Shown here in pieces: positions 34,946 through 43,387 of a stretch of DNA of 64,000 nucleotides. The stretch's first letter is position 1, and each line of letters begins with the position of its first letter. Source of the DNA: RYN-230 sp963834515 (GTDB taxonomy: Bacteria; Actinomycetota; Actinomycetes; Streptosporangiales; Streptosporangiaceae); the NCBI GenBank assembly GCA_963834515.1, contig CAWICB010000007.1, positions 1,922,001-1,986,000 of the forward strand. Direction: 5' to 3'. Position numbers and translations under genes: made by a program. The notes beneath the pieces were generated by a model. The model saw only the letters and a list, made by a program, of their open reading frames with translations. It had not been told where the DNA came from and made no database searches.

Positions 34946-35694
34946 CTCCCCTGGCAAACCAGCCCGCCGCCGGGGCTAAGGTGGCCGTGGTCACCGGCGG
35001 CGGGTCCGGCATCGGGCTCGCCAGCTGCGCCCGGCTGGCCCAGGACGGCTGGGCCGTGGCCGCGCTGGACCTGCAGCCCGCCGCCGCGGCCGGCCCGGCC
35101 ACGCTGACCCTGCGTTGCGACGTGACCGACGAATCCGGCGTAACGCAGGCCATCGCCACCGTGACCAGCCAGCTCGGGCCGGTTGACGTGCTGGTCAACA
35201 ACGCCGGGATCACCGGGTCGCAGGCCGCTACCACGTGCCACGAGACACCGGCGGCGGAGTGGGACCGGGTGTTCGCGGTCAACGTGCGCGGGCCGTTCCT
35301 GTGCAGCCGCGCGGTACTGCCGTCGATGGCCGCCCGGGGTCACGGGCACATCATCACGATCGCCTCGGTGGCCGGGCTGGTCGCGTTCCCGGGCCGGTGC
35401 GCGTACACCGCGTCCAAGGGCGCGGCGCTGATGCTGACCCGGTCGATCGCGGTGGACTACGCGGCGGCCGGGATCCGGGCCAACGCGGTCTGCCCGGGCA
35501 TGGTGTACACCCCGATGACCAGCTGGCGGCTGGACCAGCCGGAGCTGCGGGCCGAGGTGGAGGCCCGGATCCCGGTTGGCCGGGTGGCCACGCCGGACGA
35601 GATCGCCGACGCCGTTGCGCTGCTGGCCTCCGGCCGCCTCGGCTACATGACCGGCCACCCGCTGGTGGTGGACGGCGGCATGTCCGCGTGGTGA
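34942..35694 (+). CDS. xecD: Short-chain dehydrogenase, R-2-hydroxypropyl-CoM dehydrogenase type
   Basis: A 250-residue SDR that would oxidise the R-2-hydroxypropyl-CoM formed from R-epoxides to 2-ketopropyl-CoM. NAD motif VVTGGGSGIGLA, VNNAGITG, Ser in ITIASVAGLVAFPGR, and Tyr-Lys in YTASKGA. The substrate loop VCPGMVYTPMTSWRLDQPEL is almost the same as in Xanthobacter XecD, where the Arg of the WRLDQPE stretch binds the CoM sulfonate. The GTG start overlaps the carboxylase stop by 4 bases, so the two are coupled. The stereochemical assignment comes from this loop, as recalled, not from a structure. Confidence 0.85.
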   Translation: MTPLANQPAAGAKVAVVTGGGSGIGLASCARLAQDGWAVAALDLQPAAAAGPATLTLRCDVTDESGVTQAIATVTSQLGPVDVLVNNAGITGSQAATTCHETPAAEWDRVFAVNVRGPFLCSRAVLPSMAARGHGHIITIASVAGLVAFPGRCAYTASKGAALMLTRSIAVDYAAAGIRANAVCPGMVYTPMTSWRLDQPELRAEVEARIPVGRVATPDEIADAVALLASGRLGYMTGHPLVVDGGMSAW

Positions 35695-35739
35695 CCGGCG
35701 GCAGCTGGCACCAGCGGGCGTTAGGCAGAAAGGATCTCG

Positions 35740-36513
35740 ATGGCAGGGAAGCTGGACGGCAAGGTGGCCGTGGTGACCGGCGCGGGCTCGGGGATTGGCC
35801 GCGCCGCGGCCGCCCGGTTCGCCCAGGAGGGGGCCGCGGTCGCGGTCGTCGACGTCAACGGCGGCGCGGCCAAGGACACCGCGGCCCAGATCAGCGCGGC
35901 GGGCGGCACGGCGCTCCCGGTAGCCGCCAACGTGGCCGACCGGGACCAGGTAGCGAGCGCGTTCGGCCAGGTGCTCGGCGAGTACCGCCGGGTCGACGTG
36001 CTGTACAACAACGCCGGGGTGAACAGCAGCGGCTCGGTGCTCGACGCCACCGAGGACGACTGGGACCGGAGCTTCGCGGTCAACGCCAAGGGCACGTTCC
36101 TGTGCTCCCAGGCCGCCGCCCCGTCGATGGTGGCCACCGGCGGCGGGTCGATCATCAACCAGGGCTCGGTCGCGGCGCTGGTCGGCATCGCCAACTTCGC
36201 CTCGTACTGCGCGGCCAAGGGCGCGGTGGTCGCGCTGACCAGGTCGATGTCGGTCGACCTGGCGCCGCGTGGGGTGCGGGTCAACGTGATCTGCCCGGGC
36301 ACCGTGTACACGCCGCTGATGGAGCCGATGCTGACCGCGCGGGGCGACGGCGACATGGCCGCCGGGCTGGCGCTGACCGTGGCCAAGTACCCGATCGGCC
36401 GGCTCGGCACCCCGGAGGAGATCGCCGCGGTGGCGCTGTTCCTGGCCAGCGACGAATCCTCGTTCCTGACCGGGTCGGTGCTCACCGCGGACGGCGGCAT
36501 GACGTCGCAATAA
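35740..36513 (+). CDS. xecE: Short-chain dehydrogenase, S-2-hydroxypropyl-CoM dehydrogenase type
   Basis: A 257-residue SDR, partner of the R-specific enzyme. NAD motif VVTGAGSGIGRA, YNNAGVNSSG, Ser in NQGSVAALVGI, Tyr-Lys in YCAAKGAVVALTRSM. The C-terminal part (VICPGTVYTP ... AKYPIGRLGTPEEIAAVALFL ... GSVLTADGGMT) follows Xanthobacter XecE closely. In XecE an Arg and a Lys (RRLAKYPIG) hold the sulfonate; here the Lys is kept but the Arg position is Thr (LTVAKYPIG), so sulfonate binding may differ. ATG 35740 follows AGAAAGGA; a small hairpin follows the stop, which suggests the end of a xecC-D-E unit. Confidence 0.8.
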   Translation: MAGKLDGKVAVVTGAGSGIGRAAAARFAQEGAAVAVVDVNGGAAKDTAAQISAAGGTALPVAANVADRDQVASAFGQVLGEYRRVDVLYNNAGVNSSGSVLDATEDDWDRSFAVNAKGTFLCSQAAAPSMVATGGGSIINQGSVAALVGIANFASYCAAKGAVVALTRSMSVDLAPRGVRVNVICPGTVYTPLMEPMLTARGDGDMAAGLALTVAKYPIGRLGTPEEIAAVALFLASDESSFLTGSVLTADGGMTSQ

Positions 36514-36514
36514 A

Positions 36515-36533
36515 CCTGTCCTGCCGGGACAGG
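36515..36533 (+). terminator. Hairpin after the xecE-type gene
   Basis: CCTGTCC (36515-36521) pairs with GGACAGG (36527-36533) over a 5-base loop, directly after the stop codon. There is no T-run. A likely terminator or mRNA end for the carboxylase/dehydrogenase unit. Confidence 0.45.
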
Positions 36534-36624
36534 AGCAGCGGCCGGTTTCGTCCTGGGGCTGGGTTAGTTCTGCCCTGGGAATGATCTACGCTCCGGGTGA
36601 CCTGAGCCACGGGGCGGTGGAAGC

Positions 36625-38328
36625 GTGGGCGCGATCCAGCCAGCGGCAGGCAGCCGCCACCGTGATGAGCTGGGCGTGCTGCGCAGCCACCTGACGAATC
36701 TGCGCGCCCTGCTGGTGCTGTCCATCCTGATGACCGAGAGCCCGGACGACGAGCAGATCCTCCGGCTGGCCACGTCCGCGGCCGCCTCGCTGGGCAGCTG
36801 GCAGATCAGCGGTTTCGTGATCGGGAACGCGTGGTGGGCCGACGGCCGCCGCCGGGCCGCCGTGGAACCAGAACTGGCCGCCCAGCTCCGGGCGCTGCCC
36901 GAGGCGGGCGGGCCGGTGACCCTGGACGCCGCCTGGGCCTGGGCCTACCCGCTGCGCAGCATCGCCGGGCGGCTCGGTTTCCTGGTCGTGCACGCGGCCC
37001 GCGAGCCCGCGGTGGAGGAGCAGTTCCTGGCCCAGGTGCTGGCCCAGCAGACCGGCGTGGCGGTGTCCAACGCGCAGCTGCACGGCCGGGAGCGGGACAC
37101 CGCCGCGCAGCTGGCCGCGACCAACGAGGCGCTCGAGGAGACGGTGGCCACGCTGCGCCGGGGCATGGCCATCCACGAGCGGCTGACCGGGGTGGCCGCG
37201 GCGGGTGAGGGCGCGGCCGGCATCGCCGAGGCGCTGCACGACCTGACCGGGCTGGCCGTGGCGGTGGAGGACCGCTACGGAAACCTGTCCGCGTGGGCCG
37301 GCCCGGGCCAGCCCGCCCGGTACCCGAAATCCCCGGCCTACGACCGGGAGCAGCTGCTCCGCCGGCTGATGGCGGCGGGCCGGTCGGTCCGCGATGGCGA
37401 CCGCGTGGTCGCGCTGGCCTCACCCCGGCCCGGGGTGCTCGGGCTGCTCTCGCTGGTCGACCCGGGGCGCCGCGCGGGCACCACCGACGTGATGGCCCTG
37501 GAGCACGGCGCCACCGTGCTGGCCGTGGAGCTGGCCCGGCTGCGCGGCATGGCCGACACCGAGCTGCGGGTTTGCCGGGAGCTGGTGCAGGACCTGCTCA
37601 CCGGCACCGACGACGAGAGCGCCTACCGGCGGGCCGAGGCGCTGGGCTATGACCTGGGGCAGCCGCACCAGGTGGCGGTGATGGAGATGCCCAGCGGCGG
37701 CCCGGCCCAGGAGGATGTGCTGCACGCCACCCGCCGGGTGCTGCGCCAGCACCAGCGGCCGTGCCTGCTGGGCAGCATGGCCGGCACGGTGGTGATCGTG
37801 GCCCCGGGGGGCGGCGCGGGCTGGGAGGCGCTGCGGGCCGGCATCGTGGCCGAACTGGGTGGCGGAACCCGCTGCCGGATGGGCGTCGGAGACGCCTACC
37901 TGCGGCCATCCGAGCTGTCCCGCTCGCTCCGCGAGGCCCGGCTCGCGCTGCGGATGCAGAAGGCGTCCGCGCTGGCCGAGCGGACGTCGCTGTTCGCCGA
38001 CCTCGACGTGCTCCGGATGCTGGCCGCGGTGGACGACCTCACCGACGTGGAGGCGTTCGTCCGCAAGTGGCTCGGCACGCTGGCCGCCTACGACGAGCGC
38101 AAGCACACCGAGCTGGTCAAGACCCTGATCCAGTACCTGCAGCACGGCGGCGGGTACGAGGCCACCTCGCGCGCACTGTCCGTGCACCGCAGCACGCTGA
38201 AGTACCGGCTGCAGCGGATCCGCGAGCTGACCGGATTGGACCTGGGTGACCCGGAGACCCACTTCAACCTGCAGCTCGCGACCCGGGCCTACGTCACCCT
38301 GCAGGCCCTCGCCGATACGTCCGGCTGA
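36625..38328 (+). CDS. PucR/CdaR-type transcriptional regulator with GAF-like domain (second copy)
   Basis: A 567-residue regulator, intact paralogue of the gene at 31329. Order: GAF-like sensor (residues 15-160, LRSHLTNLRALLVLSILMTE ... AWAYPLRSIAGRLGFLVVHA); a short coiled coil; a second ligand-binding region (LTGLAVAVEDRYGNLSAWAG); the CdaR GGDEF-like domain (CRELVQDLLTGTDDESAYRR); and the PucR helix-turn-helix (LIQYLQHGGGYEATSRALSV, STLKYRLQRIRELTGLDL). Such proteins activate nearby catabolic operons. GTG 36625 follows GGTGGAAGC. It stands between the xecC-D-E unit and the dehydrogenase/CoM-transferase unit and reads toward the latter. The inducer is unknown. Confidence 0.85.
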   Translation: MGAIQPAAGSRHRDELGVLRSHLTNLRALLVLSILMTESPDDEQILRLATSAAASLGSWQISGFVIGNAWWADGRRRAAVEPELAAQLRALPEAGGPVTLDAAWAWAYPLRSIAGRLGFLVVHAAREPAVEEQFLAQVLAQQTGVAVSNAQLHGRERDTAAQLAATNEALEETVATLRRGMAIHERLTGVAAAGEGAAGIAEALHDLTGLAVAVEDRYGNLSAWAGPGQPARYPKSPAYDREQLLRRLMAAGRSVRDGDRVVALASPRPGVLGLLSLVDPGRRAGTTDVMALEHGATVLAVELARLRGMADTELRVCRELVQDLLTGTDDESAYRRAEALGYDLGQPHQVAVMEMPSGGPAQEDVLHATRRVLRQHQRPCLLGSMAGTVVIVAPGGGAGWEALRAGIVAELGGGTRCRMGVGDAYLRPSELSRSLREARLALRMQKASALAERTSLFADLDVLRMLAAVDDLTDVEAFVRKWLGTLAAYDERKHTELVKTLIQYLQHGGGYEATSRALSVHRSTLKYRLQRIRELTGLDLGDPETHFNLQLATRAYVTLQALADTSG

Positions 38329-38409
38329 GCCTGGGCGAGGCACGCCCGGCGCTCAGTTGGTCCGGCCAGGACGAGGCTGTGTGCGCGGCACCACCGTAGC
38401 GTCCTGACC

Positions 38410-39387
38410 ATGGGCGTCCCCGATGACCTGGAACTCTTCGCGCAGATGTGTTTCCTGCGCCATTTCGAGGAGCGGGCCGACGTGCTCTACCGGCGGGGCC
38501 TGATTCACGGCCCGGTGCATCTGGGACTCGGCCACGAGGCGGTAGCGGTCGGTGCCGCGTCCGTGCTTCGCCCGGACGACTACTCGCTGGGCACCTACCG
38601 GGGGCACGCGCACGCGCTGGCCCGCGGCGCCCCGGCTGATGCGGTCCTGGCCGAGCTGCTCGGCCGCGAGGGCGGGATCTGCGGGGGCAAGGGCGGATCC
38701 ATGCACATCACCAGCGTGGCGCACGGCTACTACGGCTCCTACGCGATCGTCGGCGCGCACCTGCCGATCGCCTGCGGGCTGGCCTGGGCCGCCCTGATCC
38801 GCCGCACGGGGCAGGTCACGGTGTGCTTCTTCGGCGACGGCGCGACCAACATCGGCGCGTTCCACGAAGCGGTCAACCTGGCCGCGGTGTGGCGGCTGCC
38901 GGTCGTGTTCGTGTGCGAGAACAACTGGTACATGGAGTACACCCCGATCGGCAACGTGATCCCCGTCCCGCTGCCCGCCGCCGACCGGGCCGCCGCCTAC
39001 GGGCTGGACCGGATCGTGGTGGACGGCAACGACGTCGCGGCCGTCCGCCAGGTGGTCGGCGACGCGGTCGCCGCGGCGCGGGACGGGCAGGGCCCGAGCC
39101 TGGTCGAGGCGCAGACTTACCGGCTCAAGGGACACTCGGCCGCGGACGGTGCCGCGTACCGGCCGGCGGAGGAAGTCGCGCGGTGGCGCGAGCGGGACCC
39201 GCTGCTGCGCACCCGCGCCGTGCTGGCCGCCGCGGGCACCGCCCCGGAGAAACTGGATGAGATCGAGGCGCGGATCAAGTCCGAACTGGCCGAGCTGGCC
39301 CAGCAGATACTGGCCCGGCCCGCTCCCGACCCCGCCGGGGCCTGGACCGACGTGTGGAGCGATGGGAGCTGGCAATGGCGGAACTGA
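38410..39387 (+). CDS. TPP-dependent dehydrogenase E1 component, alpha subunit (acetoin/pyruvate type)
   Basis: A 325-residue alpha subunit of a thiamine-diphosphate E1 enzyme of the acetoin/pyruvate dehydrogenase group. The TPP-binding motif is present as GDGATNIGAFHEAVNLAAVW followed by RLPVVFVCENN, the GDG...NN pair. The phosphorylation-loop region reads YRLKGHSAADGAAYR. The N-terminus (MCFLRHFEERADVLYRRGLIHG ... GQEA-like GLGHEAVAVGAA) is of the acetoin type. It overlaps the beta subunit gene by 13 bases. No E2 or E3 gene is nearby, so the acyl acceptor or partner must be elsewhere, or the reaction may be non-oxidative. The substrate may be an alpha-hydroxyketone or 2-oxoacid made from the epoxide. 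Confidence 0.85.
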   Translation: MGVPDDLELFAQMCFLRHFEERADVLYRRGLIHGPVHLGLGHEAVAVGAASVLRPDDYSLGTYRGHAHALARGAPADAVLAELLGREGGICGGKGGSMHITSVAHGYYGSYAIVGAHLPIACGLAWAALIRRTGQVTVCFFGDGATNIGAFHEAVNLAAVWRLPVVFVCENNWYMEYTPIGNVIPVPLPAADRAAAYGLDRIVVDGNDVAAVRQVVGDAVAAARDGQGPSLVEAQTYRLKGHSAADGAAYRPAEEVARWRERDPLLRTRAVLAAAGTAPEKLDEIEARIKSELAELAQQILARPAPDPAGAWTDVWSDGSWQWRN

Positions 39388-40373
39388 CCTACCGGCAGGC
39401 CGTCGCCGCCGCGCTGGCCCAGGAAATGGCCCGCGACGACCGGGTCGTGCTGCTCGGTGAGGACGTCGCGTCCGGCGGGGTGTTCAAGACGACCGGGGGC
39501 CTGCGCGACAGGTTCGGGGCAGACCGGGTCTGGGATACCCCGATCTCCGAGCAGGCCATCGCGGGCGCGGCCATGGGCGCGGCCATGGCCGGGCTGCGGC
39601 CGGTGGCCGAGATCATGTTCGCGGACTTCTACGCGACCTGCTGGGACCAGGTGGCCAACGAGATCGCCAAGGTCCGCTACATGACCGGCGGCCAGGTCAG
39701 CCTGCCGCTCGTGCTGCGCGGCGCGAACGGCTCCGGCGGGCTCGGCTTCGGCAGCCAGCACGGACAGTCAGTGGAGAACTGGGCCATGACCGTGCCCGGC
39801 CTCAAGATCGCCTCACCGGCCGACCCGGCCGAGGCGTTCGGGCTGCTCGCCGCGGCCATCAGGGACGACGACCCGGTCGTGGTGTTCGAGCACAAGGCGC
39901 TGTACGGGCGCAAGGAGGAGATCGGCGACGGCGAGCAGGTCGTGCCGCTCGGGCAGGCCCGGACCGTGCGGACTGGACGGGACGTCACCCTCGTCGGGCT
40001 GTCGATCACGGTGGGCACCTGCCTGGCTGCCGCCCAGGAACTGGCCGCCGGGGGGATCGAGGCCGAGGTCATCGACCTGCGGACGCTGGTGCCGCTGGAC
40101 ACGGCCACGGTGCTGGCGTCGGTCGCACGGACCGGGCGGCTGGTGGTGGTGGAGGAGAACCCGGGCCAGCTCGGCTGGGGTGCCTCGATCGCGGCGATCG
40201 CGGCGCAGGAGGCGTTCGGCTCGCTGGCCGCCCCGGTCACCCGGGTCAGCGGGGGCAACGTGCCGCTGCCGGTAGCCGCCTCCCTCGAGGCCGAGGTCGA
40301 TGTATCGGCGGCCCGGGTGATCGCGGCGGCCCAGTCGGTCGTGAGCGGTTCGCCAATAACGGTCACAAAGTGA
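39375..40373 (+). CDS. TPP-dependent dehydrogenase E1 component, beta subunit (acetoin/pyruvate type)
   Basis: A 332-residue beta subunit matching AcoB/PdhB. Seen: MAELTYRQAVAAALAQEMAR, VVLLGEDVASGGVFKTTGGL, DTPISEQAIAGAAMGAAMAG, the conserved Glu region, GSQHGQSVENWAMTVPGLKI and the transketolase C-terminal domain (VTLVGLSITVGTCLAAAQEL ... VIDLRTLVPLDTATVLASVA). It starts at ATG 39375, inside the end of the alpha gene, with GGGAG before it. The next gene, the epoxyalkane:CoM transferase, follows after 33 bases, so the E1 enzyme and the transferase are probably made together. Confidence 0.85.
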   Translation: MAELTYRQAVAAALAQEMARDDRVVLLGEDVASGGVFKTTGGLRDRFGADRVWDTPISEQAIAGAAMGAAMAGLRPVAEIMFADFYATCWDQVANEIAKVRYMTGGQVSLPLVLRGANGSGGLGFGSQHGQSVENWAMTVPGLKIASPADPAEAFGLLAAAIRDDDPVVVFEHKALYGRKEEIGDGEQVVPLGQARTVRTGRDVTLVGLSITVGTCLAAAQELAAGGIEAEVIDLRTLVPLDTATVLASVARTGRLVVVEENPGQLGWGASIAAIAAQEAFGSLAAPVTRVSGGNVPLPVAASLEAEVDVSAARVIAAAQSVVSGSPITVTK

Positions 40374-40406
40374 AACCGGGAGTCCGTATCCGGCAAGGAG
40401 GCCGAG

Positions 40407-41519
40407 ATGCTCGTTGGCCAGAAAGACCTGCTGCTGCCCACCACTATGGTCGGGAACTACCCCAACCCGCGCTGGTACGACGGCTACGCGCACTCGAAGC
40501 TGCCGCCGGGAGCGCTGGTCTATGACTCGCTGACCCGCGAGGCCTACGAGGACGCCATCCTGGCCGTGGTCCACGACCAGGAGTCCGCCGGGCTGGACAT
40601 CATCTCCGACGGCCGGGTACACGGCGGCGACAGCCCGTACGCCCAGGTCGTCTACCACTACTTCGAGCGGCTGCGCGGGTATGAGATCGACGGACCGCAA
40701 CTGGGCCTGCCCATCTACTCGACGCTGTTTTCCCCCACCGTGGTGGGCGAGGTGTCCCGGCGCACGTCCTTCGCGATGCCCACGCTGCGCGCGGTGCGCA
40801 AGGCCACCAAGAAGCCAGTAAAGATCTCCTACCAGGGCATCCACGTGCTCGCCGCCGCGTCCAACGACCAGTTCTATAAGGACACGAAGGAGCTGGCGAC
40901 CGCCATCGCCAAGGCCTACCACGAGGACTTCATGGAACTCGCGGACGCCGGGGCCGAGATCATCCAGCTGGACGAGTTCCTCTGGCCCTACGAGATGAAC
41001 GACTGGCAGGTCGAGGTGTTCAACCTGGCCGTGGACAACGTCCCCGGGGTGCAGTTCTGGGTGCATACCTGCTGGGGCAACTACGGCGGCACCCCGGGCT
41101 ACCTGCCGGACGAGACCGAGCAGGAGTACGGCGCCTACGTGCTGGCCAGCCGGGAAGCACACACGCCCGCACCCGATCGGGCCTACGGCATCTTCCCGAA
41201 GGTCAAGGAGGCGCACCTGACCGCGCTGAACTGGGAGGTCGGCCGCACCGGTCCGGACGATCTCAAGCCGCTGGCCGAGAACAACTGGGACAAGGACTTC
41301 GTGGCCGGGGTGATCGACGTGAAGTCGACCATCACCGAGACCGCGGGCGAGGTCGCGGACCGGATCCGGCAGTGCCTGGAGTACGTGCCGGCCGAGCGGC
41401 TCGGGCTGACCACCGACTGCGGCCTGGTCATGCTCCAGCGGATGACCGCGCAGAACAAACTGCGCGCGCTGGCCGAGGGAGCCGCCATCGTCCGGGCCGA
41501 ACTGAGCCAGCCGGGCTGA
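40407..41519 (+). CDS. xecA: Epoxyalkane:coenzyme M transferase
   Basis: A 370-residue zinc enzyme of the MetE fold that adds CoM thiolate to an epoxide ring, giving a hydroxyalkyl-CoM; the entry step of CoM-dependent epoxide use. The zinc motif His-X-Cys...Cys is seen as His220 and Cys222 in WVHTCWGNYGG and Cys338 in TTDCGL. The N-terminus MVGNYPNPRWYDG and the DIISDGRVHGGDSPYAQVVYHY region are typical for XecA/EtnE-like proteins; length is close to the known 377. Strong ribosome site AAGGAGG before ATG 40407. A close paralogue lies at 53638 and a divergent one at 41617. Confidence 0.88.
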   Translation: MLVGQKDLLLPTTMVGNYPNPRWYDGYAHSKLPPGALVYDSLTREAYEDAILAVVHDQESAGLDIISDGRVHGGDSPYAQVVYHYFERLRGYEIDGPQLGLPIYSTLFSPTVVGEVSRRTSFAMPTLRAVRKATKKPVKISYQGIHVLAAASNDQFYKDTKELATAIAKAYHEDFMELADAGAEIIQLDEFLWPYEMNDWQVEVFNLAVDNVPGVQFWVHTCWGNYGGTPGYLPDETEQEYGAYVLASREAHTPAPDRAYGIFPKVKEAHLTALNWEVGRTGPDDLKPLAENNWDKDFVAGVIDVKSTITETAGEVADRIRQCLEYVPAERLGLTTDCGLVMLQRMTAQNKLRALAEGAAIVRAELSQPG

Positions 41520-41616
41520 TAACCCGGGGCGCGGGGGCTGCCCGGCGGAAGCCGGAGAGCTCAGCGGCGCAGCGCAGGTAGAGACAGAGAAACCGCCCGC
41601 AGGAAGGTAGAAACCA

Positions 41617-42657
41617 ATGGAGATTCGCGGTGAGGAAGTCCTGCTGCCCGTCTCGGCGGTGTCGGCGTTCCCCCGGCCGCACTGGCTGCAGGGCCGGGTG
41701 CTCGGCTCGCTGAGCGAGCCGGCCTACCGGAGCCAGAGCATCCGGGTGGCCTACGAGGACGCGTGCAAGATCTGCGCCCGGGAGCAGGAGAACGCCGGGC
41801 TGCACATCCTGTGCGACGGCGCGCAGTACTACGAATGGGAGGCGCCCGGCTTCCAGCTGGAGCCGATCTTCCACTTCATCCCGGAGAACCTGGGCGGCTT
41901 CGTGCCGTACGGGCCGCCCGGTGAGGGCGCCAAGTACCGGCCGTTCTACCAGGCCCTGGTCAAGGGCAAGATCACCTGGGAGCGGCCCATCTTCGAGCCC
42001 GTGGTTATGACCATGCAGAACGCCACCGACAAGCCGTTCAAGGTGGCGTTCCTCGGCCCGGCCCAGCAGAGCATCATCGTCAAGGACGAGTTCTATGGCG
42101 ATCAGGTCGCGGTGGCCCGGGACCTGGCCATCGCGCTCAACCAGGAGCTCAAGTACCTGGTCAGCATGGGCCTGGAGGCGGTGCAGCTGATCGACGTGCT
42201 GCCGCCGTACACCACCGACATGTGGCAGATCGAGATGCAGAACATCCTGTTCGACGGCGTCGACGCGATCAAGTTCTGGCATGTCTGTTACGGCAGCGTG
42301 GATGGCCAGCGGGACATCTTCGACGATCACGCGGCCGCGATGATGCCGCTGTTCAAGGAGTCCCCGGTGGACGTGATCCACCTGGAGATGACCAGCAAGG
42401 GCTTCACCGAGCTGGACGCGTTCCGCGACTTCCCCACCGACAAGGTGCTCGGCGTGGGCGTGGTGGACGCCAAGAACCTGCAGGTGGAAAGCGTGGAGCA
42501 GATCGAGCAGCGGATCCGCCGCGGGCTGGAAGTGGTCCCCGCCGACCGGCTGCTGGTCGCGCCGGACTGCGGCCTCGGCTACTTCAGCCGGACCGCGGCC
42601 TACGCCAAGCTGCACAACATGGGGCAGGCCGCCGCCACCGTGCGGAGCACGCTCTGA
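41617..42657 (+). CDS. MetE-like zinc transferase, divergent CoM-transferase paralogue
   Basis: A 346-residue protein of the same MetE/cobalamin-independent methionine synthase fold as the epoxyalkane:CoM transferase just upstream, but clearly divergent. The zinc ligands are kept: His222 and Cys224 in FWHVCYGSVDGQ and Cys318 in PDCGLGYF. The substrate-facing segments differ (VSAVSAFPRPHWLQGRVLGS in place of MVGNYPNPRWYDG; DGAQYYEWEAPGFQLEPIFHF in place of the ISDGRVHGGD region). It could take another epoxide or thiol, or release CoM from a product. ATG 41617 follows AGGAAGG. A perfect 32-base palindrome follows the gene. Specific activity is not predictable. Confidence 0.7.
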   Translation: MEIRGEEVLLPVSAVSAFPRPHWLQGRVLGSLSEPAYRSQSIRVAYEDACKICAREQENAGLHILCDGAQYYEWEAPGFQLEPIFHFIPENLGGFVPYGPPGEGAKYRPFYQALVKGKITWERPIFEPVVMTMQNATDKPFKVAFLGPAQQSIIVKDEFYGDQVAVARDLAIALNQELKYLVSMGLEAVQLIDVLPPYTTDMWQIEMQNILFDGVDAIKFWHVCYGSVDGQRDIFDDHAAAMMPLFKESPVDVIHLEMTSKGFTELDAFRDFPTDKVLGVGVVDAKNLQVESVEQIEQRIRRGLEVVPADRLLVAPDCGLGYFSRTAAYAKLHNMGQAAATVRSTL

Positions 42658-42692
42658 AAGCACTGCCGGAGCACGCTCTGACATTTGCCGTC

Positions 42693-42724
42693 CCGGTCCC
42701 GGGCGGCGCGCCGCCCGGGACCGG
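42693..42724 (+). terminator. Perfect 32-base palindrome between transferase and MEDS genes
   Basis: Arms CCGGTCCCGGGCGGCG (42693-42708) and its complement (42709-42724) meet without a loop. It lies 35 bases after the transferase stop and 17 before the next start, so it likely ends or attenuates transcription. Just before it, CGGAGCACGCTCTGA is present twice (42643-42657, ending the gene, and 42667-42681). Confidence 0.5.
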
Positions 42725-42741
42725 CCCCAGGGAGGCTGGAC

Positions 42742-43353
42742 ATGACCGCGGAAGCACGGCATGAGGTGCTCGGCCTGCAGCTGAGCGTGGGCGATCACAT
42801 CTGCGGCTTCTACCGCAAACCCGCCGAGCGGGATGACATCCTCATCCCGTTCCTGGTCGAGGGCCTCCGGGCCGGGGACAAGTGCACCTGCGTAGTGGAC
42901 AGCTGCACCCCGGACGACGTGCTGTCCAGCATGTCCACGCAGATCGAGGTGGACCGCTACGTCTCGGTCTGCCAGCTCGAGGTGCTCGACTCCTACGCCA
43001 CCTACCTGGCCGACGGCGGCTTCCTGCCCGCCCGCATGCTGCAGTTCTGGGCGGCCAAGGCGCGGCAGAGCCCGTTCACCGGGTCCGGGCTGGCCCGCAA
43101 CATCGGCGACATGAGCTGGGCCCACCGCAGCCAGGACGCGGTCACCGAGCTGATCGGCTACGAGTCCGAGCTGAACCGCATCATGGCCAACTTCCCCCAG
43201 GTCAACCTGTGCCTGTACGACCTGACCCGGTGCTCAGGCGACCTCATCATGGACGTGCTCAAGACGCACCCCAAGGCGCTGCTCGGCGGCATGGTCATCG
43301 ACAACCCGTACTACCTGGAGCCGGACGAGTTCCTGGCCAGCCGGGGTGACTGA
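42742..43353 (+). CDS. MEDS-domain sensor protein (second copy)
   Basis: A 203-residue stand-alone MEDS domain, paralogue of the protein at 30708. Seen: GDHICGFYRKPAERDDILIPFL, GLRAGDKCTCVVDSCTPDD, GYESELNRIMANFPQVNLCLYDLTRCSG and LKTHPKALLGGMVIDNPYYLEP. It lacks any DNA-binding part. The first copy sits next to a PucR-type regulator; this one does not, which suggests it may serve the PucR protein at 36625. ATG 42742 follows GGGAGG. The strongly conserved Cys-Val-Val-Asp-Ser segment and several extra cysteines could react with an electrophile, but this is only an idea. Confidence 0.78.
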   Translation: MTAEARHEVLGLQLSVGDHICGFYRKPAERDDILIPFLVEGLRAGDKCTCVVDSCTPDDVLSSMSTQIEVDRYVSVCQLEVLDSYATYLADGGFLPARMLQFWAAKARQSPFTGSGLARNIGDMSWAHRSQDAVTELIGYESELNRIMANFPQVNLCLYDLTRCSGDLIMDVLKTHPKALLGGMVIDNPYYLEPDEFLASRGD

Positions 43354-43387
43354 GCGGGGTCAGCTGGGCGGGGTCAGCTGGGCGGGG

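Noticed and set aside
34813..36510. Long open frame of 565 codons on the minus strand opposite the two SDR genes
   Set aside because: Its sequence is Arg/Gly/His-rich shadow protein; the plus strand encodes well-recognised dehydrogenases with start signals.
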